The notes beneath the pieces are model-generated. The model saw only the letters and a program-made list of their open reading frames with translations. It was not told where the DNA came from and made no database searches. Below are positions 8,701-15,506 of a stretch of 38,304 nt of DNA, one piece after another; position 1 is the stretch's first letter, and each line of letters starts with the position of its first letter. The translations under genes were made by a program, and so were the position numbers. The DNA lies in assembly GCA_030651035.1 (NCBI GenBank), contig JAUSCK010000120.1, positions 1 to 38,304 of the forward strand, in the 5' to 3' direction. This DNA is from Elusimicrobiota bacterium (lineage in GTDB: Bacteria > Elusimicrobiota > Elusimicrobia > Elusimicrobiales > UBA9959).

Positions 8701-9216
8701 GCCCTCCTCTATCACGGCGGTATGCGCCACCTCGCTGCGCACCTCCTCGTCGGTGAAGTCCGGCCGGATCAGCGCGTCCAGGAACGTGCCCAGCAGCTCA
8801 TAGAACTCGGCCGGCCCGGCGGCGCTTGAGAACTGGTAATTCGTCCTGTCGGGATACGTGCCCGCGGTGTAGCCGCCCATCCGCATCGGCATCAGGGTGT
8901 TGAGCCGCCGGCCTGCCGCGCCCTTGCCAAGAAGGAGGTGCTCCAGGGTATGCGGCGCGCCGCGGTCGTCGTCGGGGGGCGTGCGGAAATTGACCGAGAT
9001 CTGCGGCACCGATTCGAAGAACAGTAGGTCTACGACCGCGCCGCGCTCGTGCACGAAACGCGCTCCCTTCGGTGCGCCGGAGGGGTCCAGGTACAGGGCC
9101 TGGGCGCGGAAGGTCTTGGCCACCACCTGGTCTTTCTGCAGGGAGGCGAGGTCGCCGGGCCCGGCGGCGTTCGCCAGCGAGGCCAGGAGGATGGAGAAAC
9201 GGAGAAGAATGAGCAT
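5782..9216 (-). CDS. Secreted M16C-type zinc metallopeptidase (insulinase/PreP-like)
   Basis: This 1144-aa protein is the right size for the M16C subfamily (falcilysin, mitochondrial presequence protease, about 1000 aa). After a signal peptide (MLILLRFSILLASLANA) comes the inverted zinc motif HTLEH (His89, catalytic Glu92, His93). About 75-90 residues later, EEKGTVYTEM is the region that carries the third zinc ligand and resembles the KGVVYNEM box of presequence proteases. A long linker and a second, non-catalytic M16 half follow, ending near the C-terminus. Such enzymes enclose and degrade unstructured peptides. The signal peptide places it in the periplasm or outside. The ATG at 9216 has AAGGA 6 nt upstream and starts directly with the signal peptide; an earlier in-frame start at 9258 lacks these features. 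Confidence 0.85.
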   Translation of the reverse strand: MLILLRFSILLASLANAAGPGDLASLQKDQVVAKTFRAQALYLDPSGAPKGARFVHERGAVVDLLFFESVPQISVNFRTPPDDDRGAPHTLEHLLLGKGAAGRRLNTLMPMRMGGYTAGTYPDRTNYQFSSAAGPAEFYELLGTFLDALIRPDFTDEEVRSEVAHTAVIEEGGLSRLEEKGTVYTEMVARMERPDSIRWDQLERLLYGPGHPLALNQGGEPAEIWKLSPAGIRAFHAAHYRMDGNMELIAALPASWDAGDFLARLNAEMLRLEPELSTRAYAGLPPFAPAEAREIGIGRFPSDGAPVPQEALIAWPPVRTFGVADRVRVNLAANLLGGGETSYLYRDLVDQKTRRSDSGATGVEAGAEVLPASYVLIGLSGIPSASVTPAALERVRGVVMERIRRLHGLKPGSAELAEAADKARSRIRSSRRSMLKSLEGPPQFGERFTGDSWHGVLNEIAAEPGFAKPLAEDAALDRLLAELDAGQNPWAAALERAGMLEQPYISAVLPDPALLERQKALKQEHLKATAAQLVSEYGLPEAQAIDRYRAELASAAAAAETGGRGAANPSFLREPPLELDELDWGESRLPSGPRLVSTRFQTPFTDIKIAFDLRGVAEKDWELLPLLGGAVGSVGVVTRAGERLDYSKTQERLMVEIYGAGIGVSAHPRSERAELTFSGYASSPGEVDRSVEWIENYLLRPNLSPGSRERLIDLLRAGIQGWRGIFQQDEEAWVSGAVAAYKYQDRPQFMHISSPFTVLRHMNRLRWRLEEPAPPELAVMRATMTAVAAAAKTSGRPAAGKLLEAVDGELGEYLRGDVSHLPEDSWRGDMQRIAADFLYDVGRSSETIRRIQELSLKVLVRAGARVHINGNAANAGRAARQVDALLSRLPEGGPAAAAPGRRDLVISRLRGRFPGLERPAHVALVNNSGKTGTISVWAPAAGYRSQQRGELLDTLALGILSGGGAHSLFLRTWSAGLAYSNGMGYSASVGQALYYADKCPDPAQTLMFVNKIASATAVNDPFLLEYSLATSFSDYRAGGDFSSRGDRLAFDLEEGNRPAVVRAYKSALLRLAREPGTLGLVRAQFGKSLGRVLVGFPGGKVSASPQAGSLFIGPDDLIRKYENFVRERGEAAEVIRLYPRDFWP

Positions 9217-9247
9217 ATGCTTTCCTTGTCCCGCAACACGTTCAATA

Positions 9248-9278
9248 CCGGCGCGCACGCCGCTTTATGCCGCGCCGG
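9248..9278 (-). other. GC-rich hairpin between MFS and peptidase genes
   Basis: An 8-bp perfect stem (CCGGCGCG / CGCGCCGG) encloses a 15-nt loop just after the MFS stop. No T run follows, so it may be an mRNA-stabilising or weak termination structure. It is common in GC-rich DNA and its role is uncertain. Confidence 0.3.
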
Positions 9279-9281
9279 CGG

Positions 9282-10511
9282 CTATGCGCTGTACTCCAGC
9301 CTGGGGATCAGCAGCGCGAAGAAGGAAAGGGCCAGCACGGCCGAGGCGTTCATGCCTATGCAGAAATTCACGGAGAATTTTTCCGCCAGCATGCCGTTCA
9401 CCATGAACGTAAGGGGCAGCACCGCGTAAGCCAGCGTGGTCAGCACCGAGAAGAAGCGGCCCTTCATGGCGTCCGGCACGGTGGACTGGAAAAGGGTCAG
9501 CATCACGGTGTTGCCCGCGCCGAGCGCCGCCCCGGCCCCGAAAAGCAGCGCGCAGATAACGTACTTCTCGCCGGTGAAATAAAGCCCGCCGAAAGAGAGC
9601 CCCACCGCCAGCAGCGAGCCGAAGAACCACCAGTAGATATTCCCGTAGGACTTCTTGAAGCTGAGCGCGACCGCGAGAGCCGAGGAGCCGAGCGCGAAGA
9701 AAGTCTCGAAGACCGCCAGCCAGGTCACGGACTCCTTCAGCGTGAACTTCACTATCATCGGGATAAGTATCAGGATCGGCCCGACGAAAAAATTGAAAGC
9801 CGCGAAAGACAGTATAAGCCAGAGCACCGGCTTGTTGCCGAAAATATAGGCCAGCCCCTCCTTGAATTCCGCCGTAAAGGTGCTCTCCGTTCTTGCCTCG
9901 GGCGCCAGCGGCGTCCTGATGCCCCAGACCGCCGCGAAAGAGGCGGCGTAGCCGGCCGCGTTGAACAGGAAGGCGCCGGCCACGCCCGCGGCCGCCATCA
10001 GCACGCTGCCCAGCGCCGAGCCTATCACGTTGGAGAACTGCATCACCGAGGAATCCGTAGCCACGGCCTGCGGCATTTTTTCCTCCGAGGTCAGCCGCAG
10101 TATCGAGGCCGCCACCGCGGATTCGAACAGCGGGCCGAAGCCGGAAATAAGGAAGCAGATGGCATAAAGGAAGTAGAGGTTAAGGCGGCCGCTCCAGAGC
10201 AGCAGGGCGAGCGACAGCACCAGGAAAGCCCGGGCCGCGTCGGCGGCCAGCATCACCCGGCGCTTGTCGGACCGGTCGGAGAGCGTGCCCAGCAGCGGCC
10301 CGAAGATCACCACCGGGATGACGTTCATGGCCATTATCAGCCCGAGGTGGAACTTGGAGCTTTCGCCGGCCTTTGAAAGCACCCACCAGGCGATGGCTAT
10401 CGAAAAGAACTTGTCTCCCACGGCGGAGATCACGCGGCCGGCGAACAGCCTGCGGAAATCGGCGAAAAGCGCCAGCGGATGGGACTTGACCCCGGAAATT
10501 ATTTCGCGCAT
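9282..10511 (-). CDS. MFS transporter, MFS_3/EntS-like
   Basis: This 409-aa protein has about 12 hydrophobic segments across its whole length. The loop between helices 2 and 3 contains GPLLGTLSDRSDKRRVMLAAD, a form of the MFS motif A (G-x-L-x-D-R-x-x-x-R). ALRF-like openings such as FADFRRLFAGRVISAVGDKFF and the general pattern match the MFS_3 branch, which includes the enterobactin exporter EntS and macrolide exporters. It is therefore probably an efflux protein of the inner membrane, with unknown substrate. The start at 10511 has a strong SD (AAAGGAGG). It lies 65 nt upstream of the peptidase gene and 51 nt downstream of the GYF_2 gene on the same strand. Confidence 0.85.
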   Translation of the reverse strand: MREIISGVKSHPLALFADFRRLFAGRVISAVGDKFFSIAIAWWVLSKAGESSKFHLGLIMAMNVIPVVIFGPLLGTLSDRSDKRRVMLAADAARAFLVLSLALLLWSGRLNLYFLYAICFLISGFGPLFESAVAASILRLTSEEKMPQAVATDSSVMQFSNVIGSALGSVLMAAAGVAGAFLFNAAGYAASFAAVWGIRTPLAPEARTESTFTAEFKEGLAYIFGNKPVLWLILSFAAFNFFVGPILILIPMIVKFTLKESVTWLAVFETFFALGSSALAVALSFKKSYGNIYWWFFGSLLAVGLSFGGLYFTGEKYVICALLFGAGAALGAGNTVMLTLFQSTVPDAMKGRFFSVLTTLAYAVLPLTFMVNGMLAEKFSVNFCIGMNASAVLALSFFALLIPRLEYSA

Positions 10512-10562
10512 TCAGCCTCCTTTGGGGCGAAAAGAGCCCCGGATCCCGATCCCCCTTTAGAC

Positions 10563-11105
10563 CTATCCTTTATTTGGCGGCGCAGGGACCAGGAGGGCCT
10601 TAATCTCGGTGACAGCGCTTTCAACCCGGCTCACCCTCTCAAGCAGCTGGGACTGGGTGTTCCCGATAGAGACCAGCATAGCGCTCAGCTGGCCGAGTTT
10701 TTCCAGCAGCGGCCCCGGAACGCCGGGATTCAATTCGCTCTGCGGAACAGGGGCGGCGGCGGCCGGGCCCGGGGCCTGCCTGGCGGCCGTCGCGGGCTTA
10801 ACCGCGGCCGGCGGCCGCGTCTTGGCAGGCTCGTCAATTACCGGCGCTTCTATTATCGTCCCCCTTATAGTCATCGCGAAAGGAGATTCAGCGGCGGGGC
10901 TTCGGGGCTGAACCGGGGCGGGAACGGGAGTAAGGGCAGCCAGCACTTCAGGAAAAGCGGAGGCCGCTTTCCAATCATTGGCCTGCGCCCCGCCCGGGGA
11001 ATCCGGACAGAGCAGGGAGGAAAGGCTGAAATTCGCAAGCTCCGCCAATTTTTCCTTTTCAAACGGACCGCAGACTTTATTATCCATGTACACCCAATAT
11101 TGCAT
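10563..11105 (-). CDS. GYF_2-domain protein with C-terminal coiled coil
   Basis: The 180-aa product starts with MQYWVYMDNKVCGPFEKEKLAEL, a GYF_2 (DUF4339) type opening in which Trp, Gly-Pro-Phe and a following helix are diagnostic. A Pro/Ala-rich linker (about residues 65-130) follows. A C-terminal heptad-like helix (LLEKLGQLSAMLVSI, then LLERVSRVESAVTEIKALL) probably forms a coiled coil. GYF-type domains bind proline-rich partners or membrane proteins; no enzyme function is visible. The ATG at 11105 was chosen over the longer frame (11192) because GGAGG lies 6 nt upstream and the domain begins right at this Met. Confidence 0.65.
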   Translation of the reverse strand: MQYWVYMDNKVCGPFEKEKLAELANFSLSSLLCPDSPGGAQANDWKAASAFPEVLAALTPVPAPVQPRSPAAESPFAMTIRGTIIEAPVIDEPAKTRPPAAVKPATAARQAPGPAAAAPVPQSELNPGVPGPLLEKLGQLSAMLVSIGNTQSQLLERVSRVESAVTEIKALLVPAPPNKG

Positions 11106-11197
11106 AAGGCCCTCCAGCCCTGACCACCGCCGCGGCTCAGAATCAATAATACCAAAAAAATCGTAAATATTCAGTAAACCCGTCAATCCCATTTGTC

Positions 11198-11222
11198 ATC
11201 CCTGCGATCCGTTGGCAGGGAT
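11198..11222. repeat. REP-like hairpin repeat
   Basis: ATCCCTGC (11198-11205) and GCAGGGAT (11215-11222) form an 8-bp stem with a 9-nt loop. Together with the following GGATTCCCGCC (from 11239) it resembles the dispersed 'gtcatccc...ggatcca...ggattcccgc' palindromic repeats seen in many genomes. It lies just outside the transposase inverted repeat. Confidence 0.55.
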
Positions 11223-11258
11223 CCAAGCAGCTTTTTATGGATTCCCGCCTATAGTAGA

Positions 11259-11286
11259 GATGGGGGACGCTACACGATAACTCGAT
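11259..11286 (+). repeat. Left 28-bp inverted repeat
   Basis: It begins GATGGGGGACGCTACACG and runs to 11286. It is immediately followed by a copy of its last octamer (CGATAACT twice in tandem, 11275-11290), which the right repeat lacks. Confidence 0.8.
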
Positions 11287-11328
11287 AACTGGGTAGGGCA
11301 CGAATATATAATCGTTCTGGCAGAATTT

Positions 11329-11352
11329 ACCCCGACAGACGGTTGTCGGGGT
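11329..11352 (+). other. Perfect hairpin upstream of the transposase gene
   Basis: ACCCCGACA (11329-11337) pairs with TGTCGGGGT (11344-11352) across a 6-nt loop. It lies 47 nt before the transposase ATG, inside the element. It could be a transposase recognition hairpin or a regulator of transposase expression. No T run follows. Confidence 0.5.
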
Positions 11353-11399
11353 TGTCTGCTATGCTTTAAAGGATAAACAATCTTTTAAAGAGGTGGATT

Positions 11400-12374
11400 A
11401 TGCCACGAAACGCACGACTGGATATCCCAGGCTGTCTTTATCATGTGATCGCCAGAGGGAATGAACGGCGCAATATTTTTACTGATGATGCGGATCGTTA
11501 TAATTTTATGAGCCGGTTGGCTGTGGCTTTACGCCAGAACGGAAGTAAATGCCTGGCTTGGTGCCTTATGCCGAATCACTTTCACCTAGTGATCCTGCGC
11601 GGATTACGGCCGCTTTCCGAACTGATGCGCCGGCTTTTAACCGGTTATGTGGGAAACTTTAACAGACGGCATTTGCGGTGCGGACATCTATTCCAGAACC
11701 GGTATAAATCAATCCTTTGCGAGCAGGATGAATACCTGCTTGAACTGGTAGCCTATGTTCATTTGAATCCCCTGCGCGCAAGGCTTGTTGGGAAGTATGA
11801 GGATTTAAGAAGATACAACTGGTGCGGACACGGCGAGGCGCTTGGAACAGCGCGCACCGCGCTGATCGACAGGGATTATGTGCTTGATTACTATGGGCAT
11901 GGCGATGGGGATGCCGCAGCTAAATATGAAGAATTCCTCCGTGCACGTATAAACAAGTATAAAACCGGAGAGCTATCCGGCGGCGGGCTCCTGCGCAGTA
12001 TTGGCGGAGCAGCAAGCCTATTAAGTATGCGTCAAACCGGCGAAAAGGAAATGTCAGATTCGCGCGTATTGGGAAGCGGAGGGTTTGTCGAGGCGCTGTT
12101 GGCTCAGATAGAGAAAGAAACCGAACCAGGGGAAAGCGCTGAAGCGGTTCTTGAGCGTGTCTGCGCCGAAACTGGAGCAACTGCTGCCGAAATAAAAAGC
12201 AGAAGCAGGATAAGACGAATAGTAGAGGCCCGCGCCCGGTATTGTTATATGGCTGAAATGGCAGGGGTAAGCGGCGGACTTTTAGCGGAAGAACTAGGAA
12301 GGAATTCCGGATCTATTTCGTATCTTGTCGGTAAGGGCAGGGAGTTGGAAGAAAACAATCGAGTTATCGTGTAG
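11400..12374 (+). CDS. REP-associated tyrosine transposase (Y1_Tnp/RAYT)
   Basis: This 324-aa protein is of the IS200-like HUH type. It opens with MPRNARLDIPGCLYHVIARGNERRNIF, characteristic of REP-associated transposases. The metal-binding HUH motif is NHFHLVI (about residues 59-65), and LVAYVHLNPLRARLV carries the family's conserved helix; the catalytic Tyr should lie nearby, for instance in YVHLNP. Residues beyond about 170 form a helical C-terminal extension (about 150 aa) with a DnaA-like or HTH look (GVSGGLLAEELGRNSGSISYLVGKG). The start has GAGGTGG upstream. The gene is intact, and its final codons are part of the right inverted repeat. Codon use is less GC-rich than its neighbours, consistent with transfer. 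Confidence 0.88.
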   Translation: MPRNARLDIPGCLYHVIARGNERRNIFTDDADRYNFMSRLAVALRQNGSKCLAWCLMPNHFHLVILRGLRPLSELMRRLLTGYVGNFNRRHLRCGHLFQNRYKSILCEQDEYLLELVAYVHLNPLRARLVGKYEDLRRYNWCGHGEALGTARTALIDRDYVLDYYGHGDGDAAAKYEEFLRARINKYKTGELSGGGLLRSIGGAASLLSMRQTGEKEMSDSRVLGSGGFVEALLAQIEKETEPGESAEAVLERVCAETGATAAEIKSRSRIRRIVEARARYCYMAEMAGVSGGLLAEELGRNSGSISYLVGKGRELEENNRVIV

Positions 12375-12385
12375 CGTCCCCCATC
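12358..12385 (+). repeat. Right 28-bp inverted repeat
   Basis: Exact reverse complement of 11259-11286. It contains the transposase stop codon (12372-12374), so the coding sequence extends into the repeat. Confidence 0.8.
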
Positions 12386-12401
12386 CGTCCCACTGGTCTC
12401 T

Positions 12402-12430
12402 TTTATACTGCCGTCAAAGTAACATATAAT
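12402..12430 (+). promoter_or_regulatory. Promoter of the DUF2157 gene, probably leaderless
   Basis: TTTATA (12402-12407), a 17-nt spacer and a consensus TATAAT (12425-12430) stand exactly 7 nt before the ATG at 12438. The start point would coincide with the start codon. No SD is present. Confidence 0.5.
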
Positions 12431-12437
12431 TTAACCG

Positions 12438-13760
12438 ATGTCCTATTACAAAAAACTCAAAACAGATCTGACGGGCGCTGCCGCAGCGGGAATAATAACC
12501 CCGGAGCAGGCGGATAAGGTGTGGGAGCGCTCCTACTCCGGCAGGACCTTCGCCTCTTTCAAAGCCGCGCACTGGATAGCCGCCGCCTCCGGCCTCTTCA
12601 TAGCCCTGGGCGTGATACTTGTGGCGGCCCACAACTGGGACAAGATAGGCGATATCGCGAAAATGGGCGCCTTCCTTCTGCTTTTCGCGGGCTCCGCCGA
12701 AGCCGCCATGCGGCTTGAGGAGAAACCCTCAGCAGCGATACCGCTTGAGACCTTGTGGTTCTTCATGCCCGCGCTGGGGATAGGCCTTTACGCGCAGATC
12801 TTCAATCTGAGCGGCGACCCGGTGAAGCCTTACCTTGTCTGGGCCGCGCTTTCAGCCCCGCTGGCGCTGCTGTCGAAACGGCCGCTGGCCGCCTATCTCT
12901 GCTCCATACTGCTTTTTGCCGTGCTTTACTGGGGCACGCTGGGCTCGACCAATATGCTTTCGCTGACCATGGGCCGGAATGCGGCCGTTCAGCCGCTCTG
13001 GCACTGGGGCCTGGCGCTGGCCGTTCTCGGCGCCGGCTTCGCTCTTTACCCGGGGAAGAAACTCGGCAAGCCGCTCGGCGCCGCGGCCGTCTGGCTTTTC
13101 TTCATGCTGGTGGCGGACACGGCGATAAAAGTGCGCTCGAAGGCGCTGGTGCTGCTGGCCGGCATGTCCCTGGCCGTGCTGTGGCTCGCCTGGGGCAGAG
13201 GGGAAGATGAGGACGCGCGCCCCGGCCTGCCGCTCACGGTCTGGGTGGGAGCCGTATACGTGATGACATTTTTCTGGCATTACAGGCCCGACAGCTACCG
13301 CCTCCACGGCCAGGACACTACCGCCCTGGGGACGATGATCACCTGGGCGGCTTTCGCGGGGGCGCTTGTTACCCTGGCTGTCCGCAAACAGCGCCTGCTG
13401 CCGGAGGGGAAAATGGAGGATTACCTGGCCAAGGGCCTGCTGGCCGCCTCGATGCTCTGCGCTTTCCTGCTCTTCGACGCCAACGAGGGCTCGGCGAAAA
13501 TAATGGCGGTCATAGCGAACCTGATCCTGGCCGCCTTCGGCGCCGGCTGCATAATCAGCGGCGCCAAAAACTCCGACGAGAAAATGATAAACCGCGGCGT
13601 CCTGGTGATCACCCTCACCGCCGTAACCCGCTTCGTGGACATCTTCGGCGGCCTGCTGAAGAGCGGCGTGGCCTTTATAATCACGGGGCTCGCCTTCGCG
13701 GCGCTGGCCTATTTAATAAACCGGGGCCGCAAAGCCCTGATAGAGGCGGCAAAGAAATGA
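12438..13760 (+). CDS. DUF2157 multi-pass membrane protein
   Basis: This 440-aa protein has a cytosolic-looking N-terminal helix-turn region (about residues 1-45: LKTDLTGAAAAGIITPEQADKVW) and then about 12 hydrophobic segments. The first pair, GLFIALGVILVAAHNWDKIGDIAKMG, contains the AHNWD signature of DUF2157 proteins. The family has no established function. It is often paired with a GDYXXLXY protein, as here, where the stop overlaps the next ATG by 4 nt. The gene begins 52 nt after the transposase element and appears to use its own promoter. Confidence 0.85.
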   Translation: MSYYKKLKTDLTGAAAAGIITPEQADKVWERSYSGRTFASFKAAHWIAAASGLFIALGVILVAAHNWDKIGDIAKMGAFLLLFAGSAEAAMRLEEKPSAAIPLETLWFFMPALGIGLYAQIFNLSGDPVKPYLVWAALSAPLALLSKRPLAAYLCSILLFAVLYWGTLGSTNMLSLTMGRNAAVQPLWHWGLALAVLGAGFALYPGKKLGKPLGAAAVWLFFMLVADTAIKVRSKALVLLAGMSLAVLWLAWGRGEDEDARPGLPLTVWVGAVYVMTFFWHYRPDSYRLHGQDTTALGTMITWAAFAGALVTLAVRKQRLLPEGKMEDYLAKGLLAASMLCAFLLFDANEGSAKIMAVIANLILAAFGAGCIISGAKNSDEKMINRGVLVITLTAVTRFVDIFGGLLKSGVAFIITGLAFAALAYLINRGRKALIEAAKK

Positions 13761-14266
13761 GCAAATTACGGATTGTGCTTGGCCTGCAGCTCCTCTTCTT
13801 CGTCGCCTGGGGCGGCTGGCTGCTCTCCTCAAAGAACACCGCCTCGCCGGAGTTCTACCTGGAGACCGTCCCGGTGGACCCGCGCGACCTGCTGAGCGGC
13901 ACCTACGTGGCCCTCACCTATGGGATCTCGACCCCGCAGGCCGGTTCCTGCCTGGCCGTATTGAGCTCTAATTCGAAATTTTTCGTAAAACTGGAGGACC
14001 GGGGCAGGACAGCCGAAACTCCGGACGGCCCCGCCGCCGTATATGAAGCGACGGACTGCTCCAAGGACCCGGCCAACGAGCCCGGCTGGGTGAGCGCCAC
14101 CCTCCAGCCCAACTTCCCCAGGCCCGGCGCGCGCTACGGCATAGAGCGCTTTTTTCTGAACGAGAACGACCCGCGCAAGGACGCGCGCAGCGGCTCGGTG
14201 ATAGCCAAGGTGAAAATAGACCGCCGCCGCCAGCTGGTCCTTCTGGACCTGGTTAAAAAGATTTAG
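13757..14266 (+). CDS. GDYXXLXY-family membrane-anchored protein
   Basis: This 169-aa protein starts in an ATGA overlap with the DUF2157 gene. One N-terminal membrane segment (about residues 6-24) is followed by an extracytoplasmic-type domain beginning TVPVDPRDLLSGTYVALTYGI. The family is named for its GDYxxLxY motif; here the motif reads GTYVALTY, with Thr in place of Asp. The rest (YGIERFFLNE, IAKVKIDRRRQLVLLDL) fits the family. It probably works together with the DUF2157 protein in the membrane; the function is unknown. Confidence 0.8.
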   Translation: MSKLRIVLGLQLLFFVAWGGWLLSSKNTASPEFYLETVPVDPRDLLSGTYVALTYGISTPQAGSCLAVLSSNSKFFVKLEDRGRTAETPDGPAAVYEATDCSKDPANEPGWVSATLQPNFPRPGARYGIERFFLNENDPRKDARSGSVIAKVKIDRRRQLVLLDLVKKI

Positions 14267-14268
14267 CT

Positions 14269-14325
14269 CGCCAGCGGGCGCACTCGCCCCGACACCCGTC
14301 CGCTGGCGCGAACCGCCGGGCGGTT
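14269..14325 (+). other. Two consecutive hairpins upstream of pyrB
   Basis: CGCCAGCGG (14269-14277) pairs with CCGCTGGCG (14300-14308) across 22 nt, and AACCGCCGGGCGGTT (14311-14325) is self-complementary. They lie between the GDYXXLXY stop and the pyrB SD. They could end the upstream transcript or act in the pyrB leader. Only TTT follows, so intrinsic termination would be weak. Confidence 0.4.
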
Positions 14326-14350
14326 TGCCTCTAAACCCAAGGAGAACCTA

Positions 14351-15412
14351 ATGCAAAGAACGCAGGAAATGACCAGCGTGCAGCCGGACTGGGAGAACTT
14401 CTATCCCCGCCCCATCTCCGAAAAGATCCCGTACTTCTCAAAAGACGGCCGCCTTTACGACTGCCTCTTCGCCCAGCAGTTCAACCGCGAGCTGCTCGAA
14501 CACCTCTTTAAAACCGCCGACGCGCTGAGGAATATAACCCAGAAAAAGGCCGGAGCCGACCATGTCGGGAACCTGCTTTCCGACAAGCGCGCCATGCTCT
14601 ACTTCGTGCAGCCCTCCACCCGCACTTTCATGTCCTTCCTCAACGCCTGCCACATCCTGGGGGTAAAGACCTCCGAGATACGCGACACCTCCACTTCCTC
14701 CGAGGTGAAAGGCGAAACGCCCGAGGACACCGTGCGCACCTTCTCGAGCTACGTGGACATGATCATCATGCGCCACCCGGCCCCCAACTTCGTGGAAAAG
14801 ACCGCCTGGCTGATGAACCGCACCGGCCGGCCCGTGCCCATCGTCAACGGCGGCTCAGGCAAAGACCAGCACCCCACCCAGGCCCTGCTGGACATGTACA
14901 CGCTGCACCGCAGCTTCAGCGGCGAGCTGGACAGCAAGCATATCGTGATGGTGGGCGACCTGAAGCGCGGCCGCACCGTGCGCTCGCTCAGCTACCTGAT
15001 GAAGAACTATAAAAACGTCTCGCTGTCCTTCGTCTCGCCCAAGGAATTCCGCATGGAGGCCGACATCCTCGAGTTCCTTAAGCGCCACAATATCCCGTTC
15101 AGCGAAACCGAGGACTTCAGGGGCGTGATGAAGACTGCGGATGCCATCTACATGACCCGCATACAGGACGAGCACGACAAGTCAGGCGAATCCAAGGGAG
15201 TGGATTCCTCCCCTTTCTACTTCAAGAAAGAGCACCTGGCGCTGATAAAGAAAACCTGCGTGATAATGCACCCGCTGCCGCGCCGCCACGAGATCGAGGT
15301 GTCCGTCGACGACGACCCGCGCGCCGTGTTCTGGCGCCAGGAGCGCAACGGCATGTGGGCCCGCGCCGCCCTGATGGCCTACATCTTCGGCGTGGACGGG
15401 AAGATCGGGTAG
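14351..15412 (+). CDS. pyrB: Aspartate carbamoyltransferase catalytic chain
   Basis: This 353-aa enzyme joins carbamoyl phosphate and aspartate in the second step of pyrimidine synthesis. Visible motifs are the carbamoyl phosphate loop STRT (89-92), SSEVKGET (mobile loop with Lys120), RHP (141-143), the aspartate-transcarbamylase-specific HPTQALLDMY (174-183; ornithine enzymes have HPCQ), VGDLKRGRTVRSL and HPLPR near the C-terminus. The N-terminus is about 37 residues longer than E. coli PyrB, and the residues after STRT read FMSF instead of the common RLSFE or RxSF. No pyrI regulatory chain is adjacent. AAGGAG lies 7 nt before the ATG. A strong terminator follows. Confidence 0.9.
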   Translation: MQRTQEMTSVQPDWENFYPRPISEKIPYFSKDGRLYDCLFAQQFNRELLEHLFKTADALRNITQKKAGADHVGNLLSDKRAMLYFVQPSTRTFMSFLNACHILGVKTSEIRDTSTSSEVKGETPEDTVRTFSSYVDMIIMRHPAPNFVEKTAWLMNRTGRPVPIVNGGSGKDQHPTQALLDMYTLHRSFSGELDSKHIVMVGDLKRGRTVRSLSYLMKNYKNVSLSFVSPKEFRMEADILEFLKRHNIPFSETEDFRGVMKTADAIYMTRIQDEHDKSGESKGVDSSPFYFKKEHLALIKKTCVIMHPLPRRHEIEVSVDDDPRAVFWRQERNGMWARAALMAYIFGVDGKIG

Positions 15413-15460
15413 TCAGCGGGAAAAGCACTTTTCCAAGGGGTTGTAATAAGCCGCTAAACG

Positions 15461-15488
15461 AAAGGGCTGCCGGGGTCGGCAGCCCTTT
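15461..15488. terminator. Bidirectional intrinsic terminator
   Basis: An 11-bp perfect stem (AAAGGGCTGCC / GGCAGCCCTTT, 6-nt loop) lies between the convergent pyrB and DUF4105-like genes. T-rich tails follow on both strands. A smaller palindrome, GGAAAAGCACTTTTCC (15419-15434), sits just before it. Confidence 0.85.
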
Positions 15489-15506
15489 CTTGCGCGGGCG
15501 GGGCGG

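Larger units (their letters stand above)
11259..12385 (+). mobile_element. RAYT element bounded by perfect 28-bp inverted repeats
   Basis: The 28 bases at 11259-11286 are the exact reverse complement of 12358-12385; homology stops one base beyond on both sides. Between them lies one transposase gene. The right repeat contains the last codons and the stop of that gene. No flanking target duplication is evident, which is expected for single-strand tyrosine (HUH) transposases. The unit looks like a transposase gene framed by inverted REP-type sequences rather than a classic IS. Confidence 0.7.

Noticed and set aside
10524-10540. GGGGC / GCCCC hairpin before the MFS gene
   Set aside because: Only 5 bp, adjacent to the SD and without a T run; too weak to call as terminator or regulator.
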